From assembly GCF_023516615.1 (NCBI RefSeq), contig NZ_JAMGBF010000044.1, positions 31,338 through 95,337 of the forward strand: a stretch of 64,000 nucleotides of DNA. Direction: 5' to 3'. Below are positions 58,724 through 64,000 of the stretch, in pieces. The translations under genes were made by a program, and so were the position numbers. The stretch comes from Streptomyces panaciradicis (GTDB lineage Bacteria > Actinomycetota > Actinomycetes > Streptomycetales > Streptomycetaceae). Numbering within the stretch: position 1 is the first letter of the stretch; every line of letters starts with the position of its first letter. The notes under the pieces were generated by a model that was given only the letters and a program-made list of their open reading frames with translations, was not told the origin of the DNA and did not search any database.

Positions 58724-58764
58724 GTGCGCTGCGCCCGCCGCGGTGAGCGGCGGGCGCTGCGCAC
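58724..58764. terminator. Hairpin between bxlA and the FAH-family gene
   Basis: A 17-bp stem (58724-58740 with 58748-58764) with one T-T mismatch and a 7-base loop, in the convergent gap. Confidence 0.7.
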
Positions 58765-58834
58765 ACAGAACCGCGGACCGAGTCATGGGGTTGTGGTCGT
58801 CCGGGCCGGTGTGCGCGGGTACTTCGTCGTCTTC

Positions 58835-60022
58835 TCACAGCACGCCGCGCCGCGCGAGGTTGCGCATCAGCGCTCCCACGCCGAACGTCCACGGAGTTGC
58901 CTGCTCGCTGGGGATGACGGTGTTGACCAGGGCGCCGAGACGTGGGCTGGAGATCCGTACGATGTCGCCGTACTCGTGGGTGAAGCCGGCGCCGGGTGCC
59001 TGGCGGTCCTCGGTGGGGGCGAACAGCGTTCCGGTGAACAACGCGAAGCCGTCCGGGTATTGGTGGTGCGGCCCGTGGGTGGCGGCCACCAGGTCCAGTA
59101 CGTCGCGGCTGATCTCGCGCATGGAGCTGCTGCCGTTGAGTACGTACGCATCGGTGCCGTCGACTCGCAGGTCGATGTCGAGGGCGCGGACGGTGTCGAG
59201 GTCGAAGTCGTCGTCGAGCAGGCGGACGAACGGGCCGATCGCGCAGGAGGCGTTGTTGTCCTTCGCCCGGGACAGCAGCAGGGCGCTGCGTCCTTCGATG
59301 TCGCGGAGGTTGACGTCGTTGCCGAGCGTCGCGCCGCGGACCCGGCCGCGCGAGTCCACGACGAGGACGACCTCGGGCTCGGGGTTGTTCCACACCGAGG
59401 CGCCGAGCACTCCGATGTCGGCACCGGTGCCGACCGCGGACAGGACGGGGGCCTTGGTGAACACTTCCGGGTCGGGCCCGATTCCGACCTCCAGGTACTG
59501 CGACCACAGTCCTTCGGACACCAGCAGTTCCTTGGCCTTGGCCGCTTCCGGCGAGCCGGGGCGGATGCCGTCGAGCGCGCCGCCCACGAGCTGCTGCACG
59601 CGGGCCCGCACCCGGGCGGCCTGCGCCGGATCGCCGCCCGTGCGCTCCTCGATGACGCGTTCCAGCAGACTCCGCGCGAAGGTGACGCCCGCGGCCTTGA
59701 TCACTTGCAGGTCGACGGGGGCCAGCAGATGCGGCACGTCACGGCCGCCGGTCGGTGCCTCCAGCAGTTCGTCCAGGCGCCAGGTGTGTCCGCCGTCGGC
59801 CTCGCGGACGACTCTCACCGCGTCGTCGCGTTCCATCAGATCCGAGACGGTGGGCGCGACGGCCGTCAGGTCGACGACCTGATCGCCCCGGACCGCGGCC
59901 ACACACGGTCCGTCCGCCTGCGGGTGGTGGACGCGTGCCACGAGGGCGGCTCGGCCGGCGTCCTCCGGCAGGACGGAGCCGGCGGTGAGGACCGGACGAG
60001 GGTGCGCTGCTGCCGATTCCAC
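58835..60022 (-). CDS. FAH-family 2-keto-3-deoxy-pentonate dehydratase-like protein (XylX-like)
   Basis: 395 residues. The FAH core has IKAAGVTFARSLLERVIEE, and WNNPEPEVVLVVDSRGRVRGATLGNDVNLRDIEGRSALLLSRAKDNN, with the metal Glu/Asp site. Length and the N-terminal extension match XylX and KdaD rather than short fumarylacetoacetases. XylX dehydrates 2-keto-3-deoxy-xylonate or -arabonate to an alpha-ketoglutarate semialdehyde. It follows the IlvD/Edd gene on the same strand 45 bases on, so the two are probably co-expressed. Confidence 0.85.
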   Translation of the reverse strand: MESAAAHPRPVLTAGSVLPEDAGRAALVARVHHPQADGPCVAAVRGDQVVDLTAVAPTVSDLMERDDAVRVVREADGGHTWRLDELLEAPTGGRDVPHLLAPVDLQVIKAAGVTFARSLLERVIEERTGGDPAQAARVRARVQQLVGGALDGIRPGSPEAAKAKELLVSEGLWSQYLEVGIGPDPEVFTKAPVLSAVGTGADIGVLGASVWNNPEPEVVLVVDSRGRVRGATLGNDVNLRDIEGRSALLLSRAKDNNASCAIGPFVRLLDDDFDLDTVRALDIDLRVDGTDAYVLNGSSSMREISRDVLDLVAATHGPHHQYPDGFALFTGTLFAPTEDRQAPGAGFTHEYGDIVRISSPRLGALVNTVIPSEQATPWTFGVGALMRNLARRGVL

Positions 60023-60067
60023 GATCGATGCTCTCCTGGATTGGAGGGGAAGGTCGCCCGGGGGGAC

Positions 60068-61804
60068 TCAGTGGGAGTCGCGAGGGACCTCGTGCCCACG
60101 GCTTCCGCGCAGGAAGCCGAAGTCGGCGCCCCGGTCGGCCTGTTCGACGTTCTGGGTGTAGAGCCAGGCGTAGCCGCTGGTGTGCCGTTCGGCGGGTGCT
60201 CGCCATTCCTCCCGGCGCCGGGCGAGTTCGGCGTCGTCCACGTCCAGGCGCAGAGTGCGGTGGGGGACGTCGAGGACGACGGGGTCCCCGTCGCGCACCA
60301 GGGCGAGAGGCCCGCCGACGGCGGCTTCGGGGGCCACGTGCAGGACCACGGTCCCGTATCCGGTGCCGCTCATCCGGCCGTCGCAGATGCGCACCATGTC
60401 CTTGACGCCGGCCTTCAGCAGTTTGGCGGGCAGCGGGACGTTGGAGACCTCGGGCATGCCGGGATAGCCCTTCGGGCCGGCGTTGCGGATGACGATGACG
60501 GTGTTCTCGTCGATGTCGACGTCCGGATCGTCGGCCACCTCGTGATACGCCTCGGGGGAGTCGAAGACGCGCGCGGGACCGCGGTGGGTCATCAGGTGCG
60601 GGGATGCGGCGGACTGCTTGATCACCGCGCCGTCGGGGCACAGGTTGCCGTGCAGGACGGCGGTACCGGTGCCGGCCTGCTGGAAGGGGGCGTCGAGGCT
60701 GGTGATGACGTCGGAGTCGAAGCACTCGGCGTTCTCGGTGTTCTCGGCGATGCTGCGTCCGGTGACCGTGATCGGGTCGCCGTGCAGCAGCTTGCCGCGC
60801 AGCAGCTCGGCCAGGACGGCGGGCAGTCCGCCCGCGTAGCAGAAGTCCTCCATGAGGTACTTGCCGCTGGGCATCAGGTTGACCAGGGTCGGCACCACGC
60901 GGGCCAGGTCGTCGAAGTCCTGCAGGCGCAGGTCGACGCCGACGCGTCCGGCGATGGCGGTGAGGTGGATGATGGCGTTCGTGGAGCCGCCGATGGCCGC
61001 GTTGACGCGGATGGCGTTCTCGAACGCCTCGCGGGTCAGGATCCGCGAGGGGCGCAGTTCCTCCTCCACCATCTCCACGATGCGCTGCCCCGCCGCCTGT
61101 GCGATCTCCATCCGCCGGGAGTCCACCGCGGGCCAGGCGGCCGAGCCCGGCAGCTGCATGCCGAGCGCCTCGGCCATGCACGCCATCGTCGAGGCGGTGC
61201 CCATCGTCATGCAGTGACCGTTGGACCGGGCCATGCACCCTTCCGCGAAGAAGCACTCCTCCTCGGTCATCCGGCCGGTCTTCAGGTCCTCCTCGAACTT
61301 CCAGACATGGGTGCCGGAGCCGACGTCCTGGCCGCGGTACTTGCCGTTGAGCATCGGCCCGCCGGTGACCATGACGGCCGGCAGGTCGACGCTGGCGGCG
61401 CCCATGAGCATGGCGGGGGTCGTCTTGTCGCAGCCGGACAGCAGCACGACGCCGTCGAGCGGGTTGGCCCGGATCAGCTCCTCGACCTCCATGGCCATGA
61501 GGTTGCGGTACAGCATGGCGGTCGGGCGCATCAGGGTCTCGCCGGTGGCCATGGTGGGGAACTGCAGCGGCAGCCCGCCCGCCTGCCAGACACCGCGCTG
61601 GACGGCTTCGGCGACGCGCGTCAAGTGGGCGTTGCACGGGGCGAGTTCGGAGGCGCTGGTCGCGATGCCGATGACGGGACGCCCGTCGAACACCTCATGC
61701 CCGAACCCCTGGTTGCGCATCCAGGAGCGGTACACCATCCCGCTGCGGCCCTGTGCGCCGAACCAGGCCTGGCTGCGGCGGGTCTTGTTCCGACCGTCGG
61801 TCAT
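60068..61804 (-). CDS. IlvD/Edd family dehydratase (pentonate dehydratase-like)
   Basis: 578 residues from ATG 61804 (GGGAG upstream). IlvD/Edd family signatures: GIATSASELAPCNAHL, LLSGCDKTTPAMLM (Fe-S Cys), CFFAEGCMARSNGHCMTMGTASTM, and SGTGYGTVVLH near the end. Sequence type fits sugar-acid dehydratases such as xylonate or L-arabonate dehydratase more than dihydroxyacid dehydratase, given the FAH-family neighbour. The product would be 2-keto-3-deoxy-pentonate, which the FAH gene product would use. It is divergent from a FadR-type regulator with an operator in between. Confidence 0.88.
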   Translation of the reverse strand: MTDGRNKTRRSQAWFGAQGRSGMVYRSWMRNQGFGHEVFDGRPVIGIATSASELAPCNAHLTRVAEAVQRGVWQAGGLPLQFPTMATGETLMRPTAMLYRNLMAMEVEELIRANPLDGVVLLSGCDKTTPAMLMGAASVDLPAVMVTGGPMLNGKYRGQDVGSGTHVWKFEEDLKTGRMTEEECFFAEGCMARSNGHCMTMGTASTMACMAEALGMQLPGSAAWPAVDSRRMEIAQAAGQRIVEMVEEELRPSRILTREAFENAIRVNAAIGGSTNAIIHLTAIAGRVGVDLRLQDFDDLARVVPTLVNLMPSGKYLMEDFCYAGGLPAVLAELLRGKLLHGDPITVTGRSIAENTENAECFDSDVITSLDAPFQQAGTGTAVLHGNLCPDGAVIKQSAASPHLMTHRGPARVFDSPEAYHEVADDPDVDIDENTVIVIRNAGPKGYPGMPEVSNVPLPAKLLKAGVKDMVRICDGRMSGTGYGTVVLHVAPEAAVGGPLALVRDGDPVVLDVPHRTLRLDVDDAELARRREEWRAPAERHTSGYAWLYTQNVEQADRGADFGFLRGSRGHEVPRDSH

Positions 61805-61888
61805 GTGGCACTCCCGTGGCTCTCGCGTCGTCCGCTTGTGCGATGGGGTGATGTCGGGTGAGGCCCAGTAGGCCTTACCCTGGGGCAC

Positions 61889-61903
61889 AATCATTAAATG
61901 ATT
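61889..61903. promoter_or_regulatory. GntR/FadR-type operator
   Basis: AATCATTAAATGATT: perfect 7-base arms AATCATT/AATGATT around one A, in the 132-base gap between the dehydratase and the regulator starts. Candidate site of the FadR-type protein. Confidence 0.65.
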
Positions 61904-61936
61904 CGATGAATGGCGTCCAGGGGGTGAGCGCAGATC

Positions 61937-62656
61937 GTGGTGCACTTCCGGACCATGCACCAGCGCGTGGTCGACGAGCTCGGGCGGCGCATCGTGGGCG
62001 GCGCGTGGGAGCCGGGGGATCCCCTGCCGGTCGAGGACGTGCTGGCCGCGGAGATCGGCGTCAGCCGCGGAGCGCTGCGCGAAGCGGTCAAGGCGCTGGT
62101 GTCCAAGGGGATGCTGCACGTACGACCGCGCACCGGCACGCGCGTGCTGCCCGCGGAGCACTGGAACCACCTGGACCGTGACGTGCTGCGCTGGAAACAG
62201 GCAGGTGATGCCACGGCTCTGCTGCGCGACACCGGTGAACTGCGCCGGATCGTCGAGCCCGAGGCGGCCAGACTCGCCGCCCACCGGGCCGGCCCCGACG
62301 ACGTACGAGCCCTGTACGACGCCTTGGCCGCCATGGAGGCCGCGGCGGCGGAACCCGGCCGCGGCGGCTACGTCGAGGCCGACATCGCCTTCCACCGGGC
62401 CCTGCTCGACGCCAGCGGCAACCGTCTCCTCGGCTCGCTGGGCCGCGCCGTCGACATCGCGCTCGAACACAGCTTCCTCGTCAGCACCCAGACCCCCGGC
62501 GCCGCGGCGGCGTCTCTGCCCGGTCATCGCGCCGTCGTGGAAGCCGTCGAGGCCCGCGATGCCGCGGCCGCGGCATCGGCGGTGCTGGCGATCATCGAGG
62601 CGGCCGAAGAAGAGATCGCCCAGTCACCCGCACTGCCTACCAGCGATGACGGATGA
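61937..62656 (+). CDS. GntR/FadR-family regulator
   Basis: 239 residues from GTG 61937 (GTG 61940 or ATG 61955 are possible). The winged helix spans about residues 1-75 (VVDELGRRIVGGAWEPGDPLPVEDVLAAEIGVSRGALREAVKALVSKGMLHVRPRTGTRV), then an FCD-type helical domain (LRRIVEPEAARLAAHRAGPDDVRALYDALAAME, and SFHRALLDASGN-type VEADIAFHRALLDASGNRLL with the metal/ligand His). Likely senses a sugar acid or its keto form. Divergent from the dehydratase operon. Confidence 0.9.
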   Translation: MVHFRTMHQRVVDELGRRIVGGAWEPGDPLPVEDVLAAEIGVSRGALREAVKALVSKGMLHVRPRTGTRVLPAEHWNHLDRDVLRWKQAGDATALLRDTGELRRIVEPEAARLAAHRAGPDDVRALYDALAAMEAAAAEPGRGGYVEADIAFHRALLDASGNRLLGSLGRAVDIALEHSFLVSTQTPGAAAASLPGHRAVVEAVEARDAAAAASAVLAIIEAAEEEIAQSPALPTSDDG

Positions 62657-62657
62657 C

Positions 62658-62969
62658 CTACAGGTCGAGGACCGCGCGGATCGCGTTGTCGACGAGTTCC
62701 TGCTGTACGGGACCGATGTTTCCGTGCAGCGTGCCGGTTTCGAAGCGGATGGCGGAGAGCTGAAGGAGGTTCACGGCGACGAGGGAGGCATCGACCGGAG
62801 TGGTCAGACGCACGCTCATCGCCGTGTCGGGATGCTGCGCGGGGGCGTGCAGGACCAGGACGACGACGGCGTGGTAGGCCTCGGCGAGGCCGTCGAGACT
62901 GACGACGAGGACAGTGCGGGTGCCCTTGCCGGTGTCGACGTCCCAGACGTCGCCCTTGCGGATGGTCAC
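62658..62969 (-). CDS. Toxin-like protein of a type II pair (MazF/PemK-like)
   Basis: 103 residues. The N terminus MTIRKGDVWDVDTGKGTRTVLVVSLDGL recalls the first beta strands of MazF/PemK/CcdB-like toxins, though key catalytic residues cannot be checked. The stop is 1-2 bases from the end of the FadR gene (convergent), and its start overlaps the stop of the small ribbon-helix-helix gene just upstream, a typical antitoxin-toxin layout. Target unknown. Confidence 0.75.
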   Translation of the reverse strand: MTIRKGDVWDVDTGKGTRTVLVVSLDGLAEAYHAVVVLVLHAPAQHPDTAMSVRLTTPVDASLVAVNLLQLSAIRFETGTLHGNIGPVQQELVDNAIRAVLDL

Positions 62970-63151
62970 AGGGCGTCGCCCTCGCCTGCGAGGTCGAGGG
63001 GTGCGATCGAGGCGAGCTTGCGGGCCGCGTCGAGCGTCATCTGCCGGCGTACGGCACGCACGATGTAGTCGTTCAGCGAGGGGGCGTCGGCGGCCGCGTC
63101 GCGCAGCGGCTTGTCCATGGCGTCCGGAATCCGAAGGGTGATGGCGGTCAT
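62966..63151 (-). CDS. Ribbon-helix-helix-type antitoxin
   Basis: 61 residues. MTAITLRIPDAMDKPLRDAAADAPSLNDYIVRAVRRQMTLDAARK has the arrangement of a CopG/Arc ribbon-helix-helix: a beta strand (TLRIP) then two helices with NDYIVRAV. Binds the operator and its partner toxin. The stop overlaps the toxin start by 4 bases. Confidence 0.8.
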   Translation of the reverse strand: MTAITLRIPDAMDKPLRDAAADAPSLNDYIVRAVRRQMTLDAARKLASIAPLDLAGEGDAL

Positions 63152-63256
63152 GACGCCAAATCTAGTGGCATGAATGCCGTCACGGAAGACGCGCTGACGA
63201 CCCGGCGCGCTGCCGAGTGTTCTGTGGGAGCCGTCCCGCGCAAGGAGACGGCAGCC

Positions 63257-64000
63257 CTACTGCGGCTCCCCTGAACGGTCTCCAGGCTCGGGCCCGGTGA
63301 GGTGGGCGAGCAGGAGCGCGGAGTCGTCATGAGGCCGCAGCGGCGTGAGGGTGGCGGTGGCGACCTTGTGGAGGGCGGGAGCGGCGGCGTCGGATGCCGT
63401 GGCGACCAGTATGTGGCGCAGCCGCTCACGGGCGTGCTCGGGGTCGGTGTCGGGGGTGTCGGTGAATCCGTCGGTGTACAGCAGGAGCTTGCTGCCGGTC
63501 GGGAGGACGAGGCTGGTGGTGGGGTAGGAGGTGCCGCTGAAGACACCGAGGGGCAGTCCGGTCGGAACATGGGGCACGGGGGCGTCGTCAGGGGTGTGGA
63601 CGAGGGGGCCAGGGTGGGCTGCGCTGGCGCAGTCGAGACGGCCGGTCTCCGGGTCGAGAGCGATGAAACAGCAGGTCGCCAGCAGCGCGTGCTCGGGGTC
63701 GGCGTCGTTTTCCGCCGTGAGCATGTTGTTGGTGTGGGCCAGGACGGTGGCGGGGTCGGGGGTGAGGGCGGCGTACGCGCGCAGGGTGGTGCGCAGCCGG
63801 CCCATGAGAGCGGCGGCTTCCGTGTGGTGGCCTTCGACGTCGCCGATGGTCAGCGCCATCCGTCCGTCGGGCAGCGGGAAGGCGTCGTACCAGTCGCCGC
63901 CGGCGTGTGCTTGAGGGGCGGCGGGCTGGTACGAGGCGGTCAACCGCAGGCCGGGACGCTGGGGAAGGTGGGCGGGCAGCAGGCTGCGCTGGAGGTGGAC
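63257..64000 (-). CDS. SpoIIE-family PP2C phosphatase, partial
   Basis: The C-terminal part of a PPM-type phosphatase; the 5' end lies beyond the window. HAGGDWYDAFPLPDGRMALTIGDVEGHHTEAAALMGRLR contains the metal-binding GGDWYD and GDVxGH signatures, ATCCFIALDPETG and LLLYTDGFTDT follow. These enzymes dephosphorylate STAS anti-sigma antagonists such as BldG or RsbV. STAS genes occur at 29285, 29728 and 41342 in this window, but a link cannot be proven. Confidence 0.93.
   Translation of the reverse strand, partial: VHLQRSLLPAHLPQRPGLRLTASYQPAAPQAHAGGDWYDAFPLPDGRMALTIGDVEGHHTEAAALMGRLRTTLRAYAALTPDPATVLAHTNNMLTAENDADPEHALLATCCFIALDPETGRLDCASAAHPGPLVHTPDDAPVPHVPTGLPLGVFSGTSYPTTSLVLPTGSKLLLYTDGFTDTPDTDPEHARERLRHILVATASDAAAPALHKVATATLTPLRPHDDSALLLAHLTGPEPGDRSGEPQ

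Noticed and set aside
1..64000. CRISPR arrays, prophage, intact insertion sequences, tRNA genes
   Set aside because: No repeat-spacer array, integrase, phage structural gene or transposase frame was seen, and no tRNA cloverleaf was recognised by eye.

Overview
This window reads as a chromosomal segment of a Streptomyces or close relative. Base composition is very high in G+C, genes start with ATG, GTG or TTG behind AAGGAGG-type ribosome sites, and the gene families are characteristic: a chaplin with a sortase signal, a SigE-type ECF sigma factor, LacI, MmyB-type and STAS regulators, and a glucuronoxylanase. I identified about 67 protein genes and two pseudogenes. I saw no rRNA, tRNA, CRISPR array, prophage or intact insertion sequence.

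Left part (1-23 kb): metabolic and housekeeping genes. They are a secreted M4 metalloprotease; a thyA-folE pair followed by two membrane proteins; a regulator with a cysteine-rich C terminus divergent from a DUF2231 membrane protein; a polyisoprenoid-type glycosyltransferase pair; an ECF sigma factor with a Pro/Thr/Ser-rich membrane partner; an FMO-SDR-aldehyde dehydrogenase operon facing a VirS-like AraC regulator; two SDR genes and a tautomerase divergent from an MmyB-like regulator; a nitronate monooxygenase-like flavoprotein behind tandem palindromes; and a cupin-Smr fusion divergent from a TetR regulator.

Middle part (23-46 kb): a stress or dormancy-like island. It holds a streptavidin homologue without signal peptide, an extra FtsH, a universal stress protein fusion, a CapA-like enzyme, Hsp20, three STAS proteins, an Rv1733c-like/MreB-like/TraR-TraR operon, a NarL-type two-component system, a fused SecDF, a long chaplin, an AadA-like nucleotidyltransferase, a CBS-BON protein, DUF1918 and DUF488. 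Palindromes of the form GGGxC-N4-GxCCC, the core of the mycobacterial DevR (DosR) box, lie upstream of several of these genes. I regard this as the most informative regulatory signal of the window. The island is followed by a hemerythrin-DUF2249 protein divergent from an Fe-S-type regulator, whose operon partner is a copper nitrite reductase-like gene broken by frameshifts.

Right part (46-64 kb): after a peptidase E, an NADP-binding protein, a divergent monophosphatase/LysR pair, comes a xylan and pentose system. It contains a GH30 glucuronoxylanase behind a near-perfect CebR box, a LacI regulator, a BxlEFG-type ABC importer plus a GH3 beta-xylosidase with LacI-type operators and a clear promoter, then an IlvD/Edd dehydratase and a FAH-family dehydratase (oxidative, Weimberg-like pentose route) divergent from a FadR-type regulator with its own palindrome. 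The window ends with a toxin-antitoxin pair and a truncated SpoIIE-type phosphatase.
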